A DNA stretch of 8,775 nt from Kiritimatiellia bacterium (GTDB lineage: Bacteria > Verrucomicrobiota > Kiritimatiellia > UBA8416). Shown here one piece after another: positions 1-6,217 of this stretch; position 1 is the first letter of the stretch; each line of letters begins with the position of its first letter. The stretch covers positions 1-8,775 of the forward strand of contig SLBU01000031.1 in NCBI GenBank assembly GCA_007126175.1. Reading direction: 5' to 3'. The notes under the pieces were generated by a model. The model saw only the letters and a program-made list of their open reading frames with translations, was not told the origin of the DNA and searched no databases. The position numbers and the translations under genes are program-made.

Positions 1-1193
1 AAACAAGGATGCTTGATCGGCGGGCACGACACCCGCATGTGTACCTCGGAGGCCCCCGCTTCACGCAAGCGCTGCACACGCCGGCGCGCCGTCGTCCCAC
101 GCACCACCGAATCGTCCACCACGATCACGCGCTTACCCTGCACGACCTCACGCAACACCGCCAGCTTTAGATCCACACTGCGCACCCGGTCACTCTGTTG
201 TGGCATAATAAACGTCCGACCCACGTAATGATTGCGGATAAAGCCGTGCTCAAGCGGAATCTTGCTTTCCATCGAATACCCTAGTGCCGCTGAATTACCG
301 CTGTCAGGAACCGATATCACCACATCCGCCGCAACCGGATGCTCCTTCGCCAACTGGCGACCATACTGCACCCGAACCTCATGCACATTCTTGCCGAATA
401 CCTTGCTGTCCGGACGCGCAAAATAAACCATTTCAAATATGCAGCTCGCCGGCTTGCGCTCGATCCCCTCCGCAAAAAAGGTACTGTGCATGCCGCTCTC
501 ATCAAAAATCAGTAATTCACCCGGCTCGACGTCACGTAGGTACGTCGCACCGACTTGCTCCAAGGCACAAGTCTCACTGGCAACCACGTAGCCATCGCCC
601 AGGCGCCCAACCGACAACGGGCGGAACCCATAGCGATCACGGGCGGCTAACATACAGTTACGGGTCATCAGCAGAAAACAAAAAGCACCATCCAGTTCGG
701 CCAGTGCACGGGCAACACGCCGTGGACGAGTACGATACATCGGATCTGCCAACAAATGAATCAGCACCTCGCTGTCCGTCCCAGTCTGGAAAATCGCGCC
801 AGCTTCCTGATACATCCGACGCAGCCTTTCGGCATTCACCAGATTCCCATTGTGTGCCACCGCCCAGTTCCCATCCACACACTCCGCTACCAGGGGTTGC
901 ACATTCTGAATGCGCGTCGAACCCGTCGTCGAATAGCGCACATGGCCGATACCCAGATGCCCCGGTAATTCAGACCAGTCCTGCTGCCCGAAAACCTCGT
1001 TCACCAAACCCTGCCCACGTACCGAATACACCTCACGCCCATCGGCGGTGGCAATCCCGGCACCTTCCTGACCACGATGCTGCAGCGTGAACAACCCTTG
1101 GTACAGCGTCGTACCCACATCCGACACACCATACACACCACATAACCCGCAAAATTCCTTGGGCGCATCAGATTCCTCTACAACTGTATCCAT
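1..1193 (-). CDS. purF: Amidophosphoribosyltransferase (glutamine PRPP amidotransferase), C-terminus beyond the window
   Basis: Cytoplasmic enzyme of the first committed step of purine synthesis: PRPP plus glutamine gives phosphoribosylamine. I translated the reverse strand from ATG at 1193 and found an open frame of 397 codons to the window edge. The Ntn glutaminase domain begins at the presumed nucleophile Cys18 (CGVYG), after a 17-residue propeptide that the family usually removes. It continues through LQHRGQEGAGI (37-47), GHVRYSTTG (83-91), AHNGNL (113-118), TGTDSE (137-142) and RDRYGFRPL (185-193). The phosphoribosyltransferase part shows FEMVYFARPDS (253-263), VPDSGN (295-300) and the PRPP loop VVDDSVVRGTT (358-368). 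Cys251 and the Cys of HPC (397) sit where, from memory, the Bacillus-type enzyme has two of its four Fe-S ligands. Relatives are about 470-505 residues, so roughly 80-100 are missing here. A GAGG Shine-Dalgarno (1200-1203) lies 6 bases before the start. Confidence 0.97.
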   Translation of the reverse strand, partial: MDTVVEESDAPKEFCGLCGVYGVSDVGTTLYQGLFTLQHRGQEGAGIATADGREVYSVRGQGLVNEVFGQQDWSELPGHLGIGHVRYSTTGSTRIQNVQPLVAECVDGNWAVAHNGNLVNAERLRRMYQEAGAIFQTGTDSEVLIHLLADPMYRTRPRRVARALAELDGAFCFLLMTRNCMLAARDRYGFRPLSVGRLGDGYVVASETCALEQVGATYLRDVEPGELLIFDESGMHSTFFAEGIERKPASCIFEMVYFARPDSKVFGKNVHEVRVQYGRQLAKEHPVAADVVISVPDSGNSAALGYSMESKIPLEHGFIRNHYVGRTFIMPQQSDRVRSVDLKLAVLREVVQGKRVIVVDDSVVRGTTARRRVQRLREAGASEVHMRVSCPPIKHPC

Positions 1194-1243
1194 AAAATGC
1201 CTCGCTACACCAAATAATCAGGTTGGGATTCGTAGAAAATAGC

Positions 1244-1273
1244 ACCCTAGCACGCTTACCCCACCTTCCGCAA
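1244..1273 (-). promoter_or_regulatory. Candidate sigma-70-type promoter of purF
   Basis: Read on the minus strand, TTGCGG (1268-1273) is followed after 18 bases by TAGGGT (1244-1249). The TGC just before the -10 gives an extended -10 (TGnTAnnnT). Transcription would begin near 1237, leaving a leader of about 44 bases before the purF ATG. The site lies between the rpsD terminator and purF, so purF probably has its own transcript. Each hexamer matches the consensus at only three positions, so this is a pattern-based call. Confidence 0.4.
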
Positions 1274-1321
1274 TCATGGAAACAGGCAGCCAACAAAAAA
1301 TACACTGGCCGGGAAAGACAC

Positions 1322-1358
1322 AAAAAAAAAGCGGAAGGCCCACCAAGGACCATCCGCT
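1322..1358 (-). terminator. Intrinsic terminator of rpsD
   Basis: On the minus strand the arm AGCGGATGGTCC (1347-1358) pairs with GGGCCTTCCGCT (1330-1341) around the 5-base loop TTGGT. There are 11 pairs, one of them G-T, and a single T-T mismatch. A run of eight T follows (1329-1322 on the minus strand). It lies 24 bases past the rpsD stop codon and separates rpsD from purF. There is no equivalent T-run for the plus strand, so it works in one direction only. Confidence 0.92.
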
Positions 1359-1382
1359 TCGAATACGCTCTCCGCAAAAAAA

Positions 1383-2000
1383 TTACTTCGAGTAAAACTC
1401 TACGATCAACTGCTCATCCGCGATCGTTTCGATCTCGGAACGTTCCGGCAAACGGGTTACCAACGCTTCCAGCGCCTTTTCGTCAACCGCCAGCCAACCT
1501 GGCAACGGGCGATGATTCGCTTCCAGCGCCTCATGCAGCATCCGGCGACTCGACTCCCGATCCTTCACCGAAATCTTGTCCCCCGCGCTTACGAGCTGCG
1601 ACGGCGTCGACGCTTTACGTCCATTGATCTTTAAATGTCCATGCCGGGCTACCTGCCGCGCCTGGGCACGCGTTGCCGCCAGCCCCAACTGATACACCAC
1701 ATTGTCCAAACGACGCTCCAGCAAAATCAGCATATTGTCGCCCGTGATACCAGGCATATGCTTCGCCTTCACAAATACCGACCGAAACTGATGCTCGCTC
1801 AAACCATAATGAAAACGAAGCTTTTGCTTCTCTACCAACTGGACGCCATAGTCCGATAAACGGCCCTTACGACGCACATGCATGCCAGGGGCATTGGGGC
1901 GTTTCTCTAATAATCGCGTGAATTTCGGATTCCCATATACATTCACTCCCAGTCGACGCACAATCTTACCCTTAGCCTTGCGGCTACTATTACGAGCCAT
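1383..2000 (-). CDS. rpsD: 30S ribosomal protein S4
   Basis: Primary 16S rRNA-binding protein that nucleates assembly of the 30S body and lies near the mRNA entry site. In several bacteria it also represses its own mRNA. The 205 residues match the usual length of about 200-209. The N-terminal part contains RRLGVN (15-20) and SDYGVQLVEKQKLRFHYGLSE (split here as SDYGVQLVEK at 49-58 and QKLRFHYGLSE at 59-69). The S4 RNA-binding domain covers about 95-158, with ERRLDNVVYQLGLA (95-108) and HGHLKINGRKA (120-130). The protein has no cysteine, so it is the zinc-free type. The gene stands alone rather than next to rpsM, rpsK and rpoA; it has its own Shine-Dalgarno, leader and terminator, so it is probably monocistronic. 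The start is fixed by AGGAGG 9 bases upstream and by the typical MAR beginning. Confidence 0.98.
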   Translation of the reverse strand: MARNSSRKAKGKIVRRLGVNVYGNPKFTRLLEKRPNAPGMHVRRKGRLSDYGVQLVEKQKLRFHYGLSEHQFRSVFVKAKHMPGITGDNMLILLERRLDNVVYQLGLAATRAQARQVARHGHLKINGRKASTPSQLVSAGDKISVKDRESSRRMLHEALEANHRPLPGWLAVDEKALEALVTRLPERSEIETIADEQLIVEFYSK

Positions 2001-2009
2001 ACCTCAGTC

Positions 2010-2015
2010 CCTCCT
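2010..2015 (-). promoter_or_regulatory. Strong Shine-Dalgarno of rpsD
   Basis: On the minus strand this reads AGGAGG, a full match to the anti-Shine-Dalgarno, and it ends 9 bases before the rpsD ATG. It is the strongest ribosome-binding site in the window, as expected for a ribosomal protein gene. Confidence 0.85.
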
Positions 2016-2059
2016 GTCATGCTCCCGGTACCATGTAGAGAGTAGCAACAGCATACACA

Positions 2060-2127
2060 GCGCAATGACGGAAGCTGTCATTCTTCGCGCAATCGTGATA
2101 GGCCGCCCTCCATGCAACACACATGGA
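2060..2127 (-). promoter_or_regulatory. Two-hairpin leader of rpsD, possible S4 autoregulatory RNA
   Basis: Two perfect inverted repeats lie in the rpsD leader. The one nearer the gene has arms AATGAC and GTCATT (2077-2082 and 2064-2069) with a 7-base loop. GCGC/GCGC (2087-2090 and 2060-2063) continues the stem beyond a one-sided GAAG bulge. That GAAG (2083-2086) could instead pair with the loop CTTC (2071-2074), giving an alternative fold. The upstream hairpin has 6-bp arms TCCATG and CATGGA (2122-2127 and 2109-2114) with a 7-base loop. S4 binds structured leaders of its own mRNA in E. coli and Bacillus, which is why I suggest that role. I have no match to a known leader family. Confidence 0.4.
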
Positions 2128-2183
2128 ACGCTCTCAAAACACGACAACCTGCCATGCTTTCCTCACCAGATCAAGCCAAATCC

Positions 2184-2200
2184 CACTTTCACTAAAAGTG
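2184..2200. repeat. Perfect inverted repeat CACTTT-N5-AAAGTG
   Basis: Six-base perfect arms (2184-2189 and 2195-2200) around a 5-base loop, just before the plus-strand -35 candidate and near the predicted rpsD transcript start. It has no T-run strong enough to act as a terminator in either direction. It may be an operator or chance. Confidence 0.4.
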
Positions 2201-2202
2201 TT

Positions 2203-2230
2203 TACATAGCAACAAAATCTTTGTAATCAA
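2203..2230 (-). promoter_or_regulatory. Candidate promoter of rpsD
   Basis: On the minus strand, TTGATT (2225-2230) and TATGTA (2203-2208) are 16 bases apart, with TGC before the -10 as in the purF candidate. The transcript would start near 2196 and carry a leader of about 195 bases containing the hairpins at 2060-2127. The hexamers are imperfect and the same bases are part of a plus-strand candidate, so the call is weak. Confidence 0.3.
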
Positions 2231-2252
2231 GGCTTTGATCCTCTACGATCAA
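2226..2252. repeat. Overlapping inverted repeats ATCAA / TTGATC / GATCAA
   Basis: ATCAA (2226-2230) pairs with TTGAT (2235-2239) over a 4-base loop. The same TTGATC (2235-2240) also pairs with GATCAA (2247-2252) over 6 bases, so the two pairings are mutually exclusive in RNA. The direct repeat GATCAAGC occurs at 2247-2254 and again at 2169-2176. The motif covers the promoter candidates of both directions, which would suit a shared operator. The function is inferred. Confidence 0.45.
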
Positions 2253-2271
2253 GCAACGATTATGCACAGGT

Positions 2272-2297
2272 AGTCTGTACATCAAATTGCACAGACT
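2272..2297. repeat. Inverted repeat AGTCTGT-N12-ACAGACT before the large gene
   Basis: Seven-base perfect arms (2272-2278 and 2291-2297), extendable by two G-T pairs in plus-strand RNA, with a 12-base loop. The structure ends 17 bases before the first ATG of the large gene, so it would lie in its mRNA leader. It could be an operator or a leader hairpin. Confidence 0.4.
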
Positions 2298-2314
2298 GTT
2301 GAGTACCACACAGA

Positions 2315-5300
2315 ATGATGAGGTCGACAAAAGATATGAGTAACAATATAAAGAACGCCACGAAAGTTCAGTCCCATCTTCACAACCGATTACACGGCCT
2401 GCCCCGCCTGACAAAACCCGCTCTTTGGCTCATCGCCATAGTCAGTTTTATCGTGGCAGGATATGGCCCCATAACGACCGTCACGCGTAACCACCTAAGC
2501 TTGCGGGGGGCGACCGGCCCATTCGACAGTCGCGAATTCGTTGCCATTTTTTACCAGCGCCCATCACGGGCCCTTAGCGAAACACGCCCCATCGACAGCG
2601 AACGCATTGCGGCACAAATTGACGTCCTCATCGCGAACGGCTACCAACCCGTGCGCCTCACCGACATCAAGCGCTTGCTGCATGACGGAACCCCACTCCC
2701 ACGCCGGGCACTCCTGCTCGGGGTCGACGCGGAAGATGCAGAACTCGTACGCACGCTGGATTCGGTTACACGCCGTGCCCGCTGGGGCGGCATGGTTGTC
2801 ACAGCCACGGACACCTTGGAAAGCAGTAACGCAGCAACAAGCTGGCGCGATTTACACGCCCTGCGCAAATCCGGGCGCTGGGAAATCGCGAGCAAAGGGC
2901 ACCTCGGCCATGCCACCGTCCCCGTGGCACCAGATGGCACAACGCGACCCCACCTCACCGCGCGAGAATGGCTCCCTGACGCAAACCGCCACGAATCCAT
3001 GGAGGCATTTGCCGAGCGGATCCTCAGCGATCATGAAACGGCCGCAACACTCGCCCAACAACGACTCGACCTGCACCCCATCGCCTATGTATTCCCCGAT
3101 GGCAATGCCGGGCAGTATGCCCCTGCGGATGACCCCGCCGCACGCATCAACGCCATGGCCGTAACCGCTTTCTATGATCTGGCTTTTATCATCGGACCGC
3201 TCGCGCGTAACACCGCCTACACCCCGCCCGGAAGCCTCAACCTGCTACCGGTCAATCCGGACTGGCCCGGGCAACAGATGCTGGACACCATCCAGCAAGC
3301 CAGCATTAACATCGAGACCGTTGAGGAAGCATCGGCCAACACAATCGCTGGCGGATGGTCCATCGACCGCGGAACCGTAAAAACCGATGCCCAAGGCTTG
3401 ACCTTGCACACCGCTGGCGAAGCAAACGATGCCCGCATCTGGCTCGGCGGCAGCGACCAACTGCGCGACGTCCATGCCGCATTCCAGGTACGACTCGGCG
3501 GCGCAGCGTTGCGTTTCCATCTCATGACAAAAGCCAACGAACAAACGGGACTGCAAATCTGGTTTGCTCCCAACGGACAAGTCTCTCTCTATCACAAAAC
3601 CGGCACCACTGATAACGTCATGGATATCATTGCCCAGGCACATGCCACACTGCTCGCAGATCATCCACACAATATTGAAATTTTCCTGCGTCGCAATAGC
3701 ATCGATGTACATGTAGATGGCAGCAGCATCTTTCAACGGGCCGTATCCCTGCCTGCCTCTCTATCGCAAGGACGCCTCGGCATCGCCATGCACGCCACAC
3801 AACAGGATGCATTCCTGAACATTCGTGAGGTCACCCTCCAAAGGCCCCATGCCATGCTCGCCTCCTGGAATCTGGACAACCAATATCACCCCTTTGTCGT
3901 GGATCAGATCCATCGTAACGGCACGATGCTAACCGATATCAGCCCCCCCCTCCAACTCCCTGGTTCACAGGATACCTACATCCACGATCTGGACCTATTC
4001 CGTAAACTCGCTAACGTGTATCACTTGAGACTCACACCCAAACTCAACATTGCAACAGACCAGGAACTGCGCGTGTGGACACCGGATTTGTTAATGCGCG
4101 CCATCTCCGAACAGCGCAGCGATGGCTTGTATGTCAGCTTTGCCGACCACACGGAATTAACCGTCCCGGCGCTCGACAACTGGCTGCAACAAGTCAGTCG
4201 CCTGCTCAGCGGATCCGGAAAATCCCTGCTCGTTCGCCTACCGCGCATGCTCGAACGCCTGACGGCAGTGAATGCCATACTGGCCGTCGTCCCCACCGTG
4301 GAAATCGTGACGGGCGCACCAGGCACCAGTGCCAACATATCCGGACTTACCAATCGCACGATCCAAGAGCGCGCACTTACCCAACCCAGCCGCGAAACCA
4401 TACAAAACCTACCGCAGTCTTTCCAACTGCCGCTGCAAGAACCCCTGCCAGAGGGAAGCCTACAGGAACAAATTAGACGCATCACTACGGAAGCGGAACA
4501 CGCCTTCAGCCGCGGGGCTTTCGAAAGCGCGATTGCACACTTCTCCCGCTGGCATGAACTCAGCCCCTCCTCTCCCGAACCACTGAAACGGATCGGCGAT
4601 GCACTCGTCAATCTCGGGTATCACGATGAAGCCGTCGGCTTTTACCGCCAAAGTCTCGATCTGGCACCCGAAAACATCCCCTTGGCCATTCAATTGGCAC
4701 GCTTGCTTACCGAAACCGGCAGCCGTGCCAGCGCAAGGAGCCTCTTGAATATATATGCCCGGCTCTTCCCCCAGAACACCGAAATCCTCTTGGCACAGGC
4801 CGATTGGCTCCTGCGAGACAATCGCCGTGCCGAAGCTCTCGAGCGCATCGACCATGTTCGCGAAACGGATCCCCAAAACTTCGAGGCCACCTTATTTGCC
4901 TTGCGCGTAGCCGAGCAGGATGACGACAGGCTGCAAGCCATACAAGAAATCATCGCCTTGAGCGAGGGGAACGACGGACGCCGCAGGCTCATGCAGGCCA
5001 TCCAGGATCACGACCTCTTAACCTTGCAGCACGCTTACCTCCTCGTCGCCTTTCTCCAACAGAATCAGGAACAGATCGAGGATACCGCCCTACAGGAAAC
5101 AATGCAACGGCTCGCACCTCGCACCACCACTGTGCATGAGGACTTCACGATTGTATCCGGCCTCTCCGAGCATTGGCAACTCGACGGGTTGAGCGGCAGC
5201 CTGACCAATCAAATCCTGACCCTCCAGGCCACCCCCACAAGAACCCAGGCTGAGGCACGCGTACGACGCGCAGAGCGCTGGCGCGATAGCTTTATCGAGG

Positions 5301-6217
5301 TTGATCTCGCTGACGCACAAGGCGGCTTCTGGATCTATGCCCGCAAAGCCCAACGCCAATTGATCCGACTCGGCTTCGAACACACCCAACAGCGACTGCA
5401 CCTGCAAATCTGGGGCGGCCCACAATACGAAGTCCTCCAAAACCATTTTGTCCCCTGGACGCTCCCTGCAAATGGTGTAACCTTGCGACTCGAAGCGAAG
5501 GGAAATGGGGCGATTGCCTATGTCGACGGCAAAGCAATGATCGAGGCACCTTTGGAACTCCCTGAAGATTTCGGGTTTGGCTGGACAGCCTTCACCATGA
5601 ATACACCCGCCCGCGGTGACGCCAGCATCAGCGTACGAAGCATTGTAAGCGGTCCCCTGCCCTTCCGCGCAGCCATCGTACCCGCCGAACCACCGGATGA
5701 TTCGCAAAACGACTTGCTGGAACGCATGCATCAGGTTCTCCCGAACATCTCCGATCTGAGTCCCGAATGGTTTCGCATAGATGCCGACGGCAAATGGCAT
5801 AGCACCATTCACCCGGAAGACGACTTCTACAGAATCTTTGCGCGCTACTACCGCCTCCGCCTCAGCCCGCTTGTGCGTGTCCAGCGCGGTGCCAACATTT
5901 TGGCGGAAGACATCCTCATTCTCGCACGCACACATGGCTACAACGGGTTCACCCTGCTCTTCGATCAGATGCCGGATGGTGCCTGGTTCAACCGCATGAA
6001 CCAGGAACTCAACATTCCCGGGCTCGACGTCATTGCCATTGCGCAGGCGGCTCCCGGCTCCCCCGCTACCGTCCGTGGTATCGCGGGCAGCAGCACCCTC
6101 TTTCCCCATGCCCACGCAGTCAGCCCCATCAACATGCTCCAATACGAAAACTTCGATGATACCGCCATCGAAGCGCGATTGACGGAACCAGCCCCCGCAC
6201 TTATACTTCTCCAATGA
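2315..6217 (+). CDS. Membrane-anchored multidomain protein: PgaB/CE4-like, two beta-sandwich plus GH18-like modules, TPRs; apparent pseudoenzyme
   Basis: No gene name recognised; 1300 residues. A basic N-terminus precedes one hydrophobic segment (about 35-51), so the bulk is probably outside the inner membrane. Residues 73-320 resemble PgaB-type CE4 deacetylases, but the TFDDG motif reads GVDAE (136-140) and the first metal His is Lys194; only His199 remains. A beta-sandwich (about 344-508) and a GH18-like fragment (511-680) follow. Four 34-residue TPRs tile 721-856. A second beta-sandwich (942-1112) and a second GH18-like fragment (1115-1290, with DLSPEWFRIDADG at 1147-1159) end the protein. 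The GH18 signature DGxDxDxE reads DGLYVSFA (603-610) and NGFTLLFD (1210-1217), so both lack the acids. I infer carbohydrate binding or scaffolding in envelope or exopolysaccharide work. No glycosyltransferase is nearby. GAGGT (2320-2324) may favour ATG 2336 (1293 residues). The gene overlaps dgt by 4 bases. Confidence 0.9.
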   Translation: MMRSTKDMSNNIKNATKVQSHLHNRLHGLPRLTKPALWLIAIVSFIVAGYGPITTVTRNHLSLRGATGPFDSREFVAIFYQRPSRALSETRPIDSERIAAQIDVLIANGYQPVRLTDIKRLLHDGTPLPRRALLLGVDAEDAELVRTLDSVTRRARWGGMVVTATDTLESSNAATSWRDLHALRKSGRWEIASKGHLGHATVPVAPDGTTRPHLTAREWLPDANRHESMEAFAERILSDHETAATLAQQRLDLHPIAYVFPDGNAGQYAPADDPAARINAMAVTAFYDLAFIIGPLARNTAYTPPGSLNLLPVNPDWPGQQMLDTIQQASINIETVEEASANTIAGGWSIDRGTVKTDAQGLTLHTAGEANDARIWLGGSDQLRDVHAAFQVRLGGAALRFHLMTKANEQTGLQIWFAPNGQVSLYHKTGTTDNVMDIIAQAHATLLADHPHNIEIFLRRNSIDVHVDGSSIFQRAVSLPASLSQGRLGIAMHATQQDAFLNIREVTLQRPHAMLASWNLDNQYHPFVVDQIHRNGTMLTDISPPLQLPGSQDTYIHDLDLFRKLANVYHLRLTPKLNIATDQELRVWTPDLLMRAISEQRSDGLYVSFADHTELTVPALDNWLQQVSRLLSGSGKSLLVRLPRMLERLTAVNAILAVVPTVEIVTGAPGTSANISGLTNRTIQERALTQPSRETIQNLPQSFQLPLQEPLPEGSLQEQIRRITTEAEHAFSRGAFESAIAHFSRWHELSPSSPEPLKRIGDALVNLGYHDEAVGFYRQSLDLAPENIPLAIQLARLLTETGSRASARSLLNIYARLFPQNTEILLAQADWLLRDNRRAEALERIDHVRETDPQNFEATLFALRVAEQDDDRLQAIQEIIALSEGNDGRRRLMQAIQDHDLLTLQHAYLLVAFLQQNQEQIEDTALQETMQRLAPRTTTVHEDFTIVSGLSEHWQLDGLSGSLTNQILTLQATPTRTQAEARVRRAERWRDSFIEVDLADAQGGFWIYARKAQRQLIRLGFEHTQQRLHLQIWGGPQYEVLQNHFVPWTLPANGVTLRLEAKGNGAIAYVDGKAMIEAPLELPEDFGFGWTAFTMNTPARGDASISVRSIVSGPLPFRAAIVPAEPPDDSQNDLLERMHQVLPNISDLSPEWFRIDADGKWHSTIHPEDDFYRIFARYYRLRLSPLVRVQRGANILAEDILILARTHGYNGFTLLFDQMPDGAWFNRMNQELNIPGLDVIAIAQAAPGSPATVRGIAGSSTLFPHAHAVSPINMLQYENFDDTAIEARLTEPAPALILLQ

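Larger units (their letters stand above)
2201..2263 (+). promoter_or_regulatory. Candidate promoter region of the plus-strand gene block
   Basis: Two weak sigma-70-like options face the large gene. TTTACA (2201-2206) with TGTAAT (2222-2227) matches five of six bases in each hexamer, but the spacer is short at 15. TTGATC (2235-2240) with GATTAT (2258-2263) matches four of six in each, with an ideal spacer of 17. With the second, the transcript would start close to the AGTCTGT/ACAGACT hairpin. I cannot choose between them from sequence alone. Confidence 0.35.

Noticed and set aside
284..1090. Plus-strand open frame (268 codons) over purF
   Set aside because: The product is rich in His, Pro and Ser without any domain, and it is antisense to a fully readable purF frame.
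1168..1377. Small minus-strand frame (69 codons) between rpsD and purF
   Set aside because: It runs through the rpsD terminator and the purF promoter and overlaps the purF start. It has no convincing Shine-Dalgarno and no recognisable features.
2184..2206. Inverted repeat followed by TTTACA as a terminator
   Set aside because: The stem is only six pairs, AT-containing, and followed by just three T. It is too weak for an intrinsic terminator, and no gene ends there on the plus strand.
2202..2414. Small minus-strand frame (70 codons) across the divergent intergenic region
   Set aside because: It overlaps the start of the large gene antisense and covers the promoter and inverted-repeat region; there is no support as a protein.
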